Below are positions 24,995-35,060 of a DNA stretch of 64,000 bases, in pieces (positions within the stretch are counted from its first letter, which is position 1; every line of letters begins with the position of its first letter). Below the pieces are notes generated by a model, which ran no database searches, was not told where the DNA came from, and saw nothing but the letters and a program-made list of their open reading frames with translations. Both the position numbers and the translations under genes were made by a program. Source of the DNA: Antarcticimicrobium sediminis (GTDB lineage: Bacteria > Pseudomonadota > Alphaproteobacteria > Rhodobacterales > Rhodobacteraceae); contig NZ_SMFP01000011.1 in assembly GCF_004348975.1 (NCBI RefSeq), forward strand, positions 1 to 64,000, written 5' to 3'.

Positions 24995-25873
24995 ATGGAT
25001 ATTCGTGCAATTGCTATGGGGCTGGCGTTTGCCTTCATGTGGTCCTCTGCCTTTACCTCGGCGCGGATTATCGTGGCCGATGCCTCGCCGCTGTTCTCGC
25101 TGGCGCTGCGGTTCCTCGTTTCGGGTCTGTTGGGGGTGATTATCGCCCGTTTCATGGGCCAGAGCTGGCGGTTGAGCCGCAGCCAATGGTACGCCACGAT
25201 CCTGTTCGGCCTCTGTCAGAACGCGCTTTATCTCGGGCTCAACTTCATCGCCATGCAGACGGTCGAGGCCGGGCTGGCGGCAATCATCGCCTCGTCCATG
25301 CCGTTGCTGGTCGCGCTGGCGAGCTGGCTGTTGCTGGGGGAAAAGCTGCGACCCCTCGGTGTGCTGGGGCTGGCGGCAGGTTTTGCCGGTGTCGGGTTGA
25401 TCATGGGCACCCGGATCAGCGCGGGGGTCGATCTGTACGGCGTTCTTCTGTGCGCCATTGGGGCGCTGGCGCTGGCCTTTGCCACGATGGCGGTGCGCGG
25501 GGCCACCAAGGGCGGCAATTTCATGATGATCGTCGGGCTGCAGATGCTGGTGGGCTCGGCGATCCTGTTCGTCGCGGCACCCCTGACCGAGACCCTTCAT
25601 GTCACGCCAAGCTGGCGGCTGGCGGCGGCGTTCGCCTATACCACGCTGGTTCCTGGGTTGGCGGCAACCTATGTCTGGGTGGTGCTGTTGCACCGGATCG
25701 GGGCCACCCGCGCGGCGACCTTCCACTTTCTCAACCCGGTGTTCGGGGTGGCTGTCGCTGCCGTGTTTCTGGGCGAGAAGCTGGGATCGCTCGACGTGGT
25801 CGGGGTGTTGATCGTCACCGTCGGCATTCTTGCGGTGCAGCTTGCGCGCCAGCCGGTTCCGGTAAAACCCTGA
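24995..25873 (+). CDS. DMT superfamily (EamA) transporter
   Basis: This 292-residue inner-membrane protein has ten predicted helices in two EamA repeats (about 5-140 and 150-285). Each repeat ends with the typical LxxLLLGEKL or FLGEKLG motif. Members export amino acids, nucleosides or other metabolites; the substrate is unknown. ATG 24995 has GGAGG seven bases upstream and starts the first helix; a further in-frame start at 24965 is less likely. It appears monocistronic. Confidence 0.9.
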   Translation: MDIRAIAMGLAFAFMWSSAFTSARIIVADASPLFSLALRFLVSGLLGVIIARFMGQSWRLSRSQWYATILFGLCQNALYLGLNFIAMQTVEAGLAAIIASSMPLLVALASWLLLGEKLRPLGVLGLAAGFAGVGLIMGTRISAGVDLYGVLLCAIGALALAFATMAVRGATKGGNFMMIVGLQMLVGSAILFVAAPLTETLHVTPSWRLAAAFAYTTLVPGLAATYVWVVLLHRIGATRAATFHFLNPVFGVAVAAVFLGEKLGSLDVVGVLIVTVGILAVQLARQPVPVKP

Positions 25874-25951
25874 CCGATGCGCCGCTGATTCCCCTTTGCA
25901 TTTGGCGGGATCGGCCCATCTAATGCCTCAAGCACGCGCAGGAGATCACAG

Positions 25952-26395
25952 ATGACCCAATACGGCAGAACCCCCGACGCCATCGCGGCGCTGTCGCCCG
26001 AGGAATATTATGTCACGCAGGAAAGCGGCACCGAACGGCCCGGCACCGGCGCGCTTTTGAACAACACAGAGCCGGGGATCTATGTCGATATCGTGTCGGG
26101 AGAGCCGCTGTTCGCCTCGGCCGACAAGTTCGAGTCAGGCTGCGGCTGGCCCAGTTTCACCAAACCGATCACACCGGCCTATGTGAGCGAATTGCAGGAC
26201 AGCTCGCTCGGCATGATCCGCACCGAGGTGCGATCAAAACACGGTGACAGCCATCTGGGTCATGTGTTCCCCGATGGGCCGCGCGACCGCGGCGGCTTGC
26301 GCTACTGCATCAATTCCGCCTCGCTCCGGTTCATTCATCGCGACGAGATGGAGGCCGAGGGCTATGGCGACTATCTGGACCAAGTGGAGGGCTGA
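25952..26395 (+). CDS. msrB: Peptide-methionine (R)-S-oxide reductase
   Basis: This enzyme repairs R-methionine sulfoxide in proteins. It has 147 residues with [18 protein letters not shown] and the catalytic Cys in [11 protein letters not shown] near residue 119. The two zinc-binding CxxC pairs found in many MsrB proteins are absent (replaced in [11 protein letters not shown] and [11 protein letters not shown]), so this is the zinc-free form; C63 in SGCGWP is the likely other redox-relevant cysteine. It is followed three bases later by msrA, a two-gene repair operon. Confidence 0.96.
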   Translation: MTQYGRTPDAIAALSPEEYYVTQESGTERPGTGALLNNTEPGIYVDIVSGEPLFASADKFESGCGWPSFTKPITPAYVSELQDSSLGMIRTEVRSKHGDSHLGHVFPDGPRDRGGLRYCINSASLRFIHRDEMEAEGYGDYLDQVEG

Positions 26396-26398
26396 GCA

Positions 26399-26914
26399 AT
26401 GAGCAAGACCGAACGCGCCGTACTGGCGGGCGGCTGTTTCTGGGGCATGCAGGATCTGATCCGCAAAAAGCCCGGCATTCTGGGCACCCGCGTCGGCTAT
26501 ACTGGCGGGGATGTGCCCAACGCCACCTATCGCAACCACGGCACCCATGCCGAGGGGATCGAGATCCTGTTCGACCCGGCGGTGATCTCGTATCGCGATA
26601 TTCTGGAATTCTTCTTTCAGATCCACGATCCGACCTCGATCAACCGGCAAGGCAATGATCTGGGACTCAGCTATCGCTCGGCGATCTATTATGTTGATGC
26701 AGCGCAGAAAGAGACGGCGCTCGATACCATCGCTGATGTCGAGGCTTCCGACCTCTGGCCCGGCAAGGTGGTGACCGAAGTCGAGCCGGTGGGTGATTTC
26801 TGGGAGGCCGAGGTCGAGCATCAGGATTATCTGGTGAAACACCCCGGCGGCTATACCTGCCATTTCGTGCGCCCTGACTGGGTGTTGCCGAAACGCGGAC
26901 AGGCGGCGGAATAG
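26399..26914 (+). CDS. msrA: Peptide-methionine (S)-S-oxide reductase
   Basis: This enzyme repairs S-methionine sulfoxide. It has 171 residues with the catalytic motif GGCFWGMQ (Cys13), [24 protein letters not shown], and the C-terminal [13 protein letters not shown]. It lies three bases after msrB and converges with mtaB, whose stop is three bases away, so the two transcripts overlap at their 3' ends. Confidence 0.97.
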   Translation: MSKTERAVLAGGCFWGMQDLIRKKPGILGTRVGYTGGDVPNATYRNHGTHAEGIEILFDPAVISYRDILEFFFQIHDPTSINRQGNDLGLSYRSAIYYVDAAQKETALDTIADVEASDLWPGKVVTEVEPVGDFWEAEVEHQDYLVKHPGGYTCHFVRPDWVLPKRGQAAE

Positions 26915-26917
26915 GGT

Positions 26918-28180
26918 CTAAACCTCGGCGGTCAGGCGGGTGTCCGTGTGGCCGATGATGCGGGCGGTGACGATCTGCCCCTCGGGCTGGGGCGCGGCGA
27001 AATCCACCTCGGTGAAATGCTCGGTCCGGCCCATGTGCGGATTTTCCATCAGCACGTTGTGCCGTGTCCCGACCTGCGCCGCAAGGTGGCGCGCCACCTG
27101 CGCGTCGCCCGCCGCGCGCAGCCGCGCGGCCCGCGCCTTGGCAACGGCACCGTTCACCTGATTGGGGATCTTGGCCGCCGGCGTGCCCTCCCGCTTGGAA
27201 TAGGGAAAGACATGCAGCCAGGTCAGGTCGCAGTCGGTCACCAGCTTGAGCGAGTTCTCGAAATGCGCCTCGGTCTCGGTCGGAAAGCCGGCGATGATAT
27301 CGGCGCCAAAGGTGATGCCGGGGCGTAGCCGTCGTGCCTCGTCGCAGAACCGGATGGCGTCATCGCGCAGGTGCCGCCGCTTCATCCGCTTCAGGATCAG
27401 ATCATCCCCATGCTGCAGCGACAGGTGCAGATGCGGCATCAGCCGGGACTCGGTTGCGATCGCCTGCATCAGGTTCTCGTCCGCCTCGATCGAATCGATC
27501 GAAGAGATGCGCAGGCGCGCCAGATCGGGCACCAGTTTCAGGATGCGCATCACCAGATCGCCAAGGTGCGGCTCTCCCGGCAGGTCAGCCCCCCACGAGG
27601 TCAGGTCAACGCCCGTCAGCACCACCTCGTTATAGCCCTTGTCCACCAGCCGCTTGATCTGGTCCACCACCACACCGGCAGCGACGGAACGGGAATTGCC
27701 CCGGCCATAGGGGATGATGCAGAAGGTGCAGCGGTGGTCGCAGCCGTTCTGCACCTGAACATAGGCGCGCGAACGGGTGCCGAATCCGTCGATCAAATGG
27801 CCGGCGGTCTCGGTCACGCTCATGATGTCGTCGACCGTCACGCGCTCGGACTCGCCGATAAAATCGGGGGCCATGCGCGCCCATGTCTGGGGCTGCATCT
27901 TTTCGGTATTGCCGATCACCCGGTCGACCTCGGCCATGGCGGCAAAGGTTTCCGGCTCGGTCTGGGCGGCGCAGCCGGTGACGATGATGCGGGCGCCGGG
28001 GTTTTCGCGGCGCAGCTTGCGAATCTCTTGGCGCGCCTTGCGCACGGCCTCGGCGGTGACGGCGCAGGTGTTGACCACCACCGCGTCAGAAAGGCCGGCT
28101 TCGGCGGCCAGTTCTTTCATCGCCTCGGTCTCATAGGTGTTGAGCCGACAGCCCAGCGTGGTGAACTTGGGTGCGCTCAT
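26918..28180 (-). CDS. mtaB: tRNA t6A37 methylthiotransferase MtaB
   Basis: This radical-SAM enzyme adds a methylthio group to t6A at position 37 of ANN-decoding tRNAs. It has 420 residues: N-terminal UPF0004 domain ([22 protein letters not shown] cysteines), radical-SAM CxxxCxxC in [15 protein letters not shown] near residue 145, and a C-terminal TRAM-like domain. The frame is open upstream to 28540, but that extension is the complement frame of dapF and lacks homology. ATG 28180 overlaps the dapF stop by four bases (ATGA). Confidence 0.95.
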   Translation of the reverse strand: MSAPKFTTLGCRLNTYETEAMKELAAEAGLSDAVVVNTCAVTAEAVRKARQEIRKLRRENPGARIIVTGCAAQTEPETFAAMAEVDRVIGNTEKMQPQTWARMAPDFIGESERVTVDDIMSVTETAGHLIDGFGTRSRAYVQVQNGCDHRCTFCIIPYGRGNSRSVAAGVVVDQIKRLVDKGYNEVVLTGVDLTSWGADLPGEPHLGDLVMRILKLVPDLARLRISSIDSIEADENLMQAIATESRLMPHLHLSLQHGDDLILKRMKRRHLRDDAIRFCDEARRLRPGITFGADIIAGFPTETEAHFENSLKLVTDCDLTWLHVFPYSKREGTPAAKIPNQVNGAVAKARAARLRAAGDAQVARHLAAQVGTRHNVLMENPHMGRTEHFTEVDFAAPQPEGQIVTARIIGHTDTRLTAEV

Positions 28181-29016
28181 TTTACCGCGTCCAGAAAGGC
28201 GGGCGTCAGCGCGCCGCTGAACACATGCATGGTCGCTCCGGTCATCCAGACCCCATCGTCGCGCCAATCGACCTGTAGCGTGCCGCCATCGAGCGTGATG
28301 GCCACCTTGCGCCCGGTCAAGCCGCGCCGCGCCGCCGCCACCGCCGTGGCGCAGGAGGAGGAGCCAGAGGCCAGCGTCACGCCCACACCGCGCTCCCACA
28401 CCCGCATGCGCAGCCGGTCGGGGCCGATCAGGCTGGCAAACTGCACATTGGTGCGCTGCGGAAACAGCGGGTGATGTTCGATCTCGGCGCCGCGCGCCTC
28501 CAGATCGACCGCCTCGGCATCCTCCACGAAAAAGGTGCAATGCGGGTTGCCCATGCCGGTGGCCGTCGGGGTGCCCTCGATCGGAAGCTCCAGCGTGTCC
28601 ATCGCCCGGGCCAGCGGGATCTCAGCCCAGTCCAGCTGGGGTTGCCCCATGTTGACCGATGTCAGCCCATCGCCGGCGTCGCGCGCGTAAAGCGTGCCGC
28701 GTTCCGTGGTGAGGGTCAGCGCAGCTTTGCCGCTGTGCTGCATCAGATGGCGGGCGATGCAGCGGGTGGCGTTGCCACAGGCCGCCGATGTCGATCCGTC
28801 GGCATTGTAAAAGATCAGATGCGCGTCGGCCCCCCCGGCCCCGGGCCTGATCACCGCGAGTTGATCGAATCCCACACCGAATTGCCGGTGCGCGATGGTC
28901 CTGATCAAGGGGACGCCCAACGCGACATCCTGCGCGCGCGCATCGACAATGACGAAGTCATTGCCCAGCCCGTGCATCTTCATGAAGGGCAATCCGGTAT
29001 CTGTGCGTGTCTGCAT
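28177..29016 (-). CDS. dapF: Diaminopimelate epimerase
   Basis: This enzyme interconverts LL- and meso-diaminopimelate for lysine and peptidoglycan synthesis. It has 279 residues from ATG 29016. [15 protein letters not shown] is near the N-terminus, and the two active-site cysteines lie in AACGNATRC and [12 protein letters not shown]. In-frame starts also exist at 29025, 29073 (ATG) and 29082 (GTG); none has a clear ribosome site, and 29016 gives the family length. It is translationally coupled to mtaB downstream. Confidence 0.95.
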   Translation of the reverse strand: MQTRTDTGLPFMKMHGLGNDFVIVDARAQDVALGVPLIRTIAHRQFGVGFDQLAVIRPGAGGADAHLIFYNADGSTSAACGNATRCIARHLMQHSGKAALTLTTERGTLYARDAGDGLTSVNMGQPQLDWAEIPLARAMDTLELPIEGTPTATGMGNPHCTFFVEDAEAVDLEARGAEIEHHPLFPQRTNVQFASLIGPDRLRMRVWERGVGVTLASGSSSCATAVAAARRGLTGRKVAITLDGGTLQVDWRDDGVWMTGATMHVFSGALTPAFLDAVK

Positions 29017-29176
29017 GGCGCGCATATAGCGATGCCGGGGCGGGGAATCCAGAGAATCCGAACCGATAGGCATAAACTGCACGATTCGGGCTTGACCGCC
29101 CGGCGTGGCTTTTCTAGTTAGCCCCCAACCTGATGCCGGGGATGAAAATTTCCTGCGTCGGGGGGCAATTTAGGCG

Positions 29177-29205
29177 TTGATCCTTCCGGGTCAATTGGCT
29201 TAGAG
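29177..29205 (+). promoter_or_regulatory. tRNA-Lys promoter
   Basis: A TTGATC -35 (29177-29182) is followed after 17 bp by TTAGAG (29200-29205), the same -10 hexamer as at the tRNA-Leu gene. The tRNA begins 38 bases downstream. Confidence 0.55.
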
Positions 29206-29243
29206 AGCAACACGGCAACGGGCAGATCCCGAAGCCGAAGAGT

Positions 29244-29319
29244 GGGCCGTTAGCTCAGTTGGTAGAGCAACTGACTTTTAATCAGTTGGCCGCTGGTTCG
29301 AATCCAGCACGGCTCACCA
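29244..29319 (+). tRNA. tRNA-Lys (anticodon TTT)
   Basis: This is a 76-nt tRNA with the acceptor stem GGGCCGT/ACGGCTC (one G-U pair), D-loop AGCTCAGTTGGTAGAGC, anticodon loop CTTTTAA, T-arm GGTTCGAATCC and encoded CCA. Confidence 0.98.
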
Positions 29320-29652
29320 CTCTTCCCTTTTTGGGCATGTGAGACAGATTTTCGTCCTGCGGTGCAAATGGACATGCGCTGGGCGCAGTCCCGATTAGCG
29401 CCGATGGCGGCAGGTTTCGCCCGTCCACTTACAGCCCCCCCCGAAATGTTTATCAAAGCGACGACGTGCGCCGTGGTCGTCAGCCCTTGGCCAGCGCAGG
29501 ACATGCCGCGTCGGCGCGTGGCGCGCGTATCTGGAATGTCCTGGGGGCTGCGCATGGCGGGCTGTAAGCCCTTTATGCCGGGCAGGGCGGAGGGGGGGCG
29601 TTCTGGGGGCCTGCGAGGGCTCGGGGGGCGGCCTACGCGCCCCCCGGCCCGC
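29320..29652. other. Intergenic region between tRNA-Lys and the RND permease gene
   Basis: This 333-bp stretch separates tRNA-Lys from the convergent end of the RND permease gene. A short T-rich patch (CTTCCCTTTTTGGG) after the tRNA may end transcription. I see no gene, RNA or convincing repeat; open frames here are shadows. Confidence 0.4.
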
Positions 29653-32600
29653 TTATTTGGCCTTGCGGCGGAACAGGCGGGTGACGATGACGAAGAACAG
29701 CGGCACAAACAGCACGCCCAGCACCGTGGCCGAGATCGTCCCGCCCAACACGCCAGAGCCGATGGCATTGCGCCCTCCGGACCCCGCCCCGGTGCTCAGC
29801 ACCAGCGGCAGCACCCCGAGCGAAAACGCCATCGAGGTCATGACGATCGGGCGGAAGCGCTGGCGTGCCGCTTCGATCACCGCGTCGAACACAGTTTCAC
29901 CCTGGGCGTGGCGGTCGCGGGCGAACTCCACGATCAGGATCGCGTTCTTGCCGGTCAGACCGATCACGGTCAGCAGGCCGACCTGAAAGAACACCCCGTT
30001 TTCGAATCCGCCCAACCAGGCCCCGGTCAGCGCGCCCAGAACGCCGATCGGCATCGCCAGCATGACGGCAAAGGGAATCGACCAGCTTTCGTACAGCGCG
30101 GCGAGCGACAGGAACACGGCGGCCAGTGACAACGCATACAGCAGCGGCGCCTGACTGCCCGATTGCCGCTCTTCCAGCGACAGACCGGTCCAGGCCAGAT
30201 CATAGCCCCCGCCAAGTTGGGCGGCCAACCGCTCCATCTCGGCCATCGCTTCGCCGGTCGAGACCCCGGGCGCGGGAGAGCCCTGAATCTGCAGCGCTGG
30301 AACGCCGTTATAGCGATACAGCCCCTGCGGCCCATATTCCCAGTTGCCCTCGGCAAAGTTGGAAAAGGGCACCAAGCCGCCGGTGGCATTGCGGACACGC
30401 CATTTCTCGATATCGCTCGGCGTTGCGCGGGCATCTGCCTCGCCCTGAATATAGACCCGCTTGATTCGACCCTGATCAAGAAAATCGTTGACGTAAGATC
30501 CGGCCCAAGCCACCCGCAGCAATTCGCCGACGGCGGTGGGGGTCAGGCCCATCGCCCCGGCCTTGCGCCAATCGATATCCAGATTGAACTGCGCCGCATC
30601 CGACAACCCGCTGGGCCGGACCGAGGCGATCAGCGGGCTTTGCGCCGCCATCCCCAACAGCTGGTTGCGCGCCGCCGTATGGTCCTCGTGCGACTGGCCG
30701 CTGCGGGCCTGCAGATAGAAATCAAAGCCTGACACGTTGCCCAATTCGATTACCGAAGGCGGCACGATGGGAAACACCATGGCATCCTGAATCTGGCTGA
30801 AGGCGCCAAAGGCCCGACCGGCCAGCGCCTGAACGCCTTGGTTTGGCAACGGGCGCTCATCCCAGCTTTTCAACTGGATAAAGCCCAGCCCCATGTTTTG
30901 ACCCTGCCCCGCGAACGAGAACCCGACCACGCCGAACATGGATTTTACCACGTCGGTCTCCTGCGTCAGGTAATAGTCTTCGACCTGTTTCATCACTTCG
31001 CGGGTGCGCTCGGCGGTGGCCCCGGTGGGGGCCTGGACGATGGTGAACAGAATGCCCTGATCTTCGTCTGGCAGGAACCCGGTAGGCGTGCGCATGAACA
31101 GCCCGACCATCACCCCGGCCAGGATCAGGTACACGATCCCCGAGCGCAAGGGGCGCCGCAGGCTCCAGCGTACCGTGCCGGCATAGCCACGCGTGACCCC
31201 GTCAAAGCCGGTGTTGAACCAGCGAAAGGGGCCGCGGCGGGCGCCGTGATCCGAACTGCGCAGCAGCGAGGCGCAAAGCGCCGGGGTCAGCGTCAGCGCC
31301 ACCACCACCGACAGCGCCATGGCCGAGGCGATGGTGATCGCGAATTGCTGATAGATCACCCCGGTCGAGCCGGGAAAGAACGCCATGGGCACGAACACCG
31401 CCGAGAGCACCATGGCGATGCCGATCAGCGCGCCAGAGATCTGGCCCATGGACTTATGCGTTGCCTCGCGCGGGGAAAGCCCCTCGTCGCGCATGATCCG
31501 CTCGACGTTCTCGACCACCACGATGGCGTCATCCACCAACAGGCCGATGGCCAGCACCATCGCCAGCATGGTCAGCGTGTTGATAGTGAACCCGGCCGCC
31601 GCCAGAATCCCGAAGGTGCCCAAAAGCACGACCGGCACCGCCAGCGTGGGGATCAGCGTGGCGCGCAGGTTTTGCAGGAACAGCAGCATCACCAGAAACA
31701 CCAGCACGATCGCCTCGAACAGGGTCTTGATCACCTCTTCGATCGAGATCTCGACAAACGGCGTGGTGTCATAGGGGATCACATAGTCGATCCCCTCGGG
31801 GAAGAAGTTGGCGAATTCTGCCACCCGCGCCTTGACCGCCTTGGCGGTATCCAGCGCGTTGGCGCCCGAGGCCAGACTGATCGCCATACCGGCAGAGGGC
31901 GCGCCGTTGAACCGCGCAATGGCGGAATAATCCTCGGCCCCGATCTCGACCCGTGCCACATCGCCCAACAACACCAACCCGCCATCGGTTTCCGCGCGCA
32001 GAACGATCTGGCGGAAATCCTCGGGCGTGCTCAGCAGCGACTGCGCGGTGATCGTGGCATTCAGCTGTTGCCCCGACACGGTTGGACGTGCGCCAAAGGA
32101 ACCGGCCGAAATCTGTGCGTTCTGCGCCGAGACGGCGGCGACCACATCCGAGGGCGTCAGCTCGAACGCGGCGAGTTTTGACGGGTCCAGCCAGATCCGC
32201 ATGGCGTATTGGCCACCAAAGACCCGCACATCCCCGACGCCTTCGATCCGGCTCAGCTCGTCCACAAGGTTGGTGACCAGATAGTCGGACAGGTCCACCT
32301 GTTCATAGGTGCCATCGGGCGAGATCAGGCTGACCACCATCAGGAACCCGGCCGAGGATTTCTGTACGGTTATGCCCTGCCGTTGTACGGTTTCGGGCAG
32401 CAGCGGCGTGGCCCGCGACAGTTTGTTCTGGACCTGCACCTGCGCGATGTCGATGTCCGTCCCGGTCTCGAAGGTCAGAGAGATCTGGGCGCTGCCCGAT
32501 GAGTTGGAATTGGACGAGAAATACCGCAGCCCGTCGAGCCCGGTCATCTGCTGTTCGACCACCTGGGTGACGGTGTTGGACACGGTTTCCGCCGAGGCGC

Positions 32601-32751
32601 CCGGATAGCTTGCCCGGATCGTGACCGAAGGCGGTGCGATCTGTGGGTACTGGGCGACAGGAAGGCTGGTGATCGCCAAGATCCCCACCCCCATGATGAG
32701 GATGGAAATCACCCAGGCAAAGACCGGGCGGTCGATGAAAAAACGGGCCAT
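29653..32751 (-). CDS. RND efflux transporter permease (AcrB/MexB-like, HAE1 family)
   Basis: This 1032-residue proton-driven inner-membrane pump of the drug-efflux RND class has an N-terminal helix (residues 9-28), two large periplasmic loops, and the 12-helix pattern. The proton-relay pair Asp-Asp is visible in [18 protein letters not shown] near residue 407, and the matching Lys in [16 protein letters not shown] near residue 940. It is 26 bases downstream of its periplasmic adaptor. No outer-membrane factor gene is present, so a TolC-type channel must be supplied elsewhere. Substrate range is not predictable. Confidence 0.96.
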   Translation of the reverse strand: MARFFIDRPVFAWVISILIMGVGILAITSLPVAQYPQIAPPSVTIRASYPGASAETVSNTVTQVVEQQMTGLDGLRYFSSNSNSSGSAQISLTFETGTDIDIAQVQVQNKLSRATPLLPETVQRQGITVQKSSAGFLMVVSLISPDGTYEQVDLSDYLVTNLVDELSRIEGVGDVRVFGGQYAMRIWLDPSKLAAFELTPSDVVAAVSAQNAQISAGSFGARPTVSGQQLNATITAQSLLSTPEDFRQIVLRAETDGGLVLLGDVARVEIGAEDYSAIARFNGAPSAGMAISLASGANALDTAKAVKARVAEFANFFPEGIDYVIPYDTTPFVEISIEEVIKTLFEAIVLVFLVMLLFLQNLRATLIPTLAVPVVLLGTFGILAAAGFTINTLTMLAMVLAIGLLVDDAIVVVENVERIMRDEGLSPREATHKSMGQISGALIGIAMVLSAVFVPMAFFPGSTGVIYQQFAITIASAMALSVVVALTLTPALCASLLRSSDHGARRGPFRWFNTGFDGVTRGYAGTVRWSLRRPLRSGIVYLILAGVMVGLFMRTPTGFLPDEDQGILFTIVQAPTGATAERTREVMKQVEDYYLTQETDVVKSMFGVVGFSFAGQGQNMGLGFIQLKSWDERPLPNQGVQALAGRAFGAFSQIQDAMVFPIVPPSVIELGNVSGFDFYLQARSGQSHEDHTAARNQLLGMAAQSPLIASVRPSGLSDAAQFNLDIDWRKAGAMGLTPTAVGELLRVAWAGSYVNDFLDQGRIKRVYIQGEADARATPSDIEKWRVRNATGGLVPFSNFAEGNWEYGPQGLYRYNGVPALQIQGSPAPGVSTGEAMAEMERLAAQLGGGYDLAWTGLSLEERQSGSQAPLLYALSLAAVFLSLAALYESWSIPFAVMLAMPIGVLGALTGAWLGGFENGVFFQVGLLTVIGLTGKNAILIVEFARDRHAQGETVFDAVIEAARQRFRPIVMTSMAFSLGVLPLVLSTGAGSGGRNAIGSGVLGGTISATVLGVLFVPLFFVIVTRLFRRKAK

Positions 32752-32777
32752 GCGTGGCGGTCCTTATTAACTGTCGT

Positions 32778-33941
32778 TCAGTTCGAGTCGTCCGCAGCAA
32801 CGGCGGCGCGCTCTTGCGGCGTGACGGTGGCGCCCGGCGCTGCCTTCTGGAAGCCGGCGACCACAACCCGGTCCCCGTCTTTCAACCCGCTGTTGACGAC
32901 CCAATGGTTGCCTTGATCCTGCAGAATCGAAAGCGGGCGTTCCTCGATCACGTTGTCGGCGCCCACCACCCAGGCGATGGGACGACCACGACGGTCGCGC
33001 AGCACCCCTTCCTGCGGTACAAGAAAAATACCCTCGGCGGCTTCGACCGGCATGTCGACCTGCACATACATCCCCGGCAGCAACAGCCGGTCGGGGTTGG
33101 CGAATTCCATCCGCAGGGTGACCACACCGGTCAGCGGATTGACCTTGGGTTCGGCCGCCGTCAGCTTGCCGGTTTCGCGGTATTCGGACCCGTCGGCCAG
33201 TGTCAGCCGCACGGTGCGGTCAGCATCGCCCAACTGGGCCTCGGTCTCGCCGCGACGCCAGCGCAGCAGGTCAGCGGCGGATTGGGTCACGTCCACATGC
33301 ACCGGGTCGATATCGCGGATCACGGCCAGCGGCTGGGCCTGACTGGCGGTGACCAGCGCGCCCGGGCTGGACTGCGACAGGCCGATCTGCCCCGAGAGAC
33401 GGGCGCGGATGACCGTATGCGACAGCTCGATTTCGGCCGAGTTCAGCCCGGCGCGGGCGACCTCCACAGCCGCTGCGGCGGAGTCGCGCGCGGCTGTCGC
33501 GTCGTCGAGCGCCTGATCGCTTGCCACCTTGCGCTGATGCAGCTCGTTGATCCGGTCGGCTTCACGTTGTGCGGTGCGCAACTGGGTCTCGGCCTGGGTC
33601 ACGCCGGCGCGCGATTGCTGCACGATGGCCTCATAGCTGGCCGGGTCAATCCGGAACAGCGGATCACCGGCGCTTACCTCGGCCCCTTCCGGGAACAGGC
33701 GTTCGGTGATGATGCCGTTGACCTGCGGGCGCACATCGGCCTCTGACGAGGCGGCGACGCGGCCCGGCAGCGCCGAGGTCAGCGTGATGGTCTGCGGCGC
33801 GACCGTGACGACGGTCACGGCAGCGGGCGGGCGGCCTTGCTGCTGGGCGGTGGCGGACGCAGTCAGCAGGCCGACTGCGAGGGGAGCGGCGAAAAGAGCG
33901 GCGAAAAGACGGGTCAGGGTCAGGCGCAAGAACACGGTCAT
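32778..33941 (-). CDS. RND efflux periplasmic adaptor (membrane fusion protein)
   Basis: This protein links the RND pump to an outer-membrane channel. It has 387 residues from ATG 33941, which begins a good signal sequence (MTVFLRL...TASATAQ, about 1-33). A longer start at 33971 adds ten residues and cannot be excluded. The MFP order is present: beta-barrel/lipoyl half (GRVAASSEADVRPQVNG), coiled-coil hairpin rich in Ala, Arg and Glu (about 95-170), second lipoyl half, then beta-barrel and membrane-proximal domains. It is first in the operon and divergent from a TetR gene. Confidence 0.94.
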   Translation of the reverse strand: MTVFLRLTLTRLFAALFAAPLAVGLLTASATAQQQGRPPAAVTVVTVAPQTITLTSALPGRVAASSEADVRPQVNGIITERLFPEGAEVSAGDPLFRIDPASYEAIVQQSRAGVTQAETQLRTAQREADRINELHQRKVASDQALDDATAARDSAAAAVEVARAGLNSAEIELSHTVIRARLSGQIGLSQSSPGALVTASQAQPLAVIRDIDPVHVDVTQSAADLLRWRRGETEAQLGDADRTVRLTLADGSEYRETGKLTAAEPKVNPLTGVVTLRMEFANPDRLLLPGMYVQVDMPVEAAEGIFLVPQEGVLRDRRGRPIAWVVGADNVIEERPLSILQDQGNHWVVNSGLKDGDRVVVAGFQKAAPGATVTPQERAAVAADDSN

Positions 33942-34055
33942 GACGGGGCTTTCAGGAAAGAGGATTGGCATGGTCGCATGAATGGCTTAGGAAACTGTGG
34001 CGTTTCTATAATCAGTCAAGTGGTCGGATGACAAGCGGTCTTTGCGCGGATCGTA

Positions 34056-34069
34056 TCACGCCGGCGTGA
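34056..34069. promoter_or_regulatory. Perfect 14-bp palindrome in the RND/TetR divergent region
   Basis: TCACGCCGGCGTGA is a perfect palindrome 14 bases upstream of the TetR-type gene start. A second, weaker inverted repeat (GAAAC-N6-GTTTC) lies at 33991-34006. TetR repressors of RND pumps usually bind such a site between the divergent genes; assignment to this regulator is inference. Confidence 0.5.
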
Positions 34070-34083
34070 ACACTGGAGCGGAC

Positions 34084-34734
34084 ATGACGAATGCTGAAAA
34101 ATGCGTAGCTGCCCCCCGGCGCGGTCGTCCGATTGTGTTGCTGCCGGAAGAGCGGCAGAAACGCATATTCGAGGCGCTTGAGGCCGTCTACAGCGAAAAC
34201 GGGCTGGACGGGGCCAGCATGGATGCGCTGGCCAGCCGCGCGGGCATGTCCAAGCGCACGATCTATGGGATATTTCCCAGCCGCGCCGCATTGTTGCAGG
34301 CCTATCTGGAGCAATATGGCGGTGGCTTCATCCGGCCGGTCCCGGAGGGGATGTGCGACCGCCCCCTTGTGGAACGGCTGCACCTGACGCTGCCTTCTGA
34401 GTTTGGCGCGTGCGGGTTCGGTCTGCCGTTGGAGATCCTGCGTGGCTTAGTTGCAGAACGGCCCGCCGCTCCCGCTGTCGCCTGCGAGATGCTGGAGCGC
34501 ACCACCGACGCCTATCGCCGTATTCTGGCCGATGAGCTGCAACGGGGCTGTGCCCGCGGCGAGGTCGAGATCGACGATGTGGAGGCTGCTGCGGCGCTGT
34601 TGTTTGACATGTTGCGTCCCTGGCCGATCGAAACGCTGCTCGATCCCGGGCGTTTGCCCGATGAGGCAACGATGGCCGCGCGGCTGGATATGGCGATTTC
34701 GATCTTTCTGCATGGAACTGCGCCGCGCGGGTAA
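34084..34734 (+). CDS. TetR/AcrR family transcriptional regulator (RND pump-linked)
   Basis: This 216-residue DNA-binding protein has an N-terminal helix-turn-helix at about residues 20-65 (IFEALEAVYSENGLDGASMDALASRAGMSKRTIY spans it) and a helical ligand-binding C-terminal domain. It is divergent from the RND adaptor gene with 142 bp between starts, the usual arrangement for a local repressor induced by pump substrates. ATG 34084 has GGAG upstream; an earlier in-frame start at 34042 is less likely. Confidence 0.9.
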   Translation: MTNAEKCVAAPRRGRPIVLLPEERQKRIFEALEAVYSENGLDGASMDALASRAGMSKRTIYGIFPSRAALLQAYLEQYGGGFIRPVPEGMCDRPLVERLHLTLPSEFGACGFGLPLEILRGLVAERPAAPAVACEMLERTTDAYRRILADELQRGCARGEVEIDDVEAAAALLFDMLRPWPIETLLDPGRLPDEATMAARLDMAISIFLHGTAPRG

Positions 34735-35060
34735 ACCGGGGGCTGCGGCGGTGAATTTCCTTGCCGGGCGCTTGCGCCTTGTGGGCGGATGGGGACATCT
34801 TGGCCGCAGGCTGTGTGCCGCAGGCTGTGTGCCGCAGGCTGTGTGCCGCAGGCGCTGGAGCATTTTCGGGCGGCGAAAAAGGTTATGGCTGAACAACAGG
34901 ATGACTGAGCCCGATACAGGATGTCGCAGGATCGGGGCTGGAAACGGGGTGGCGGAAAATAATACACATATTAAATAGACCATATAACCCGCATCCAAAT
35001 CTGCGCCCTCATCTGGGCCAGTCCAGATAGCCTGCGCCAGTCCAGCGATCGAGCAAGCCC
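34735..35060. repeat. Intergenic region with a 14-bp tandem repeat and a degenerate REP-like element
   Basis: GCCGCAGGCTGTGT is repeated exactly three times at 34803-34844, and a partial fourth copy (GCCGCAGGC) follows. Immediately after, GGAGCATTTTCGGGCGGCGA (from 34857) resembles the REP-like element at 10219. The rest of this 326-bp gap before cydD shows no gene. Confidence 0.75.

Noticed and set aside
28181..28540. N-terminal extension of mtaB by 120 codons
   Set aside because: It lies in the dapF coding region in another frame. The translated extension is Gly/Arg-rich and unlike MtaB, and the ATGA overlap at 28177-28180 supports the shorter gene.
29320..29652. Possible small gene or RNA after tRNA-Lys
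   Set aside because: No start with a ribosome site, no conserved motif and no stable structure beyond GC-rich sequence.
34803..34858. Tandem repeat as a CRISPR array
   Set aside because: The units are contiguous without spacers, only 14 bp long, and there are no cas genes.
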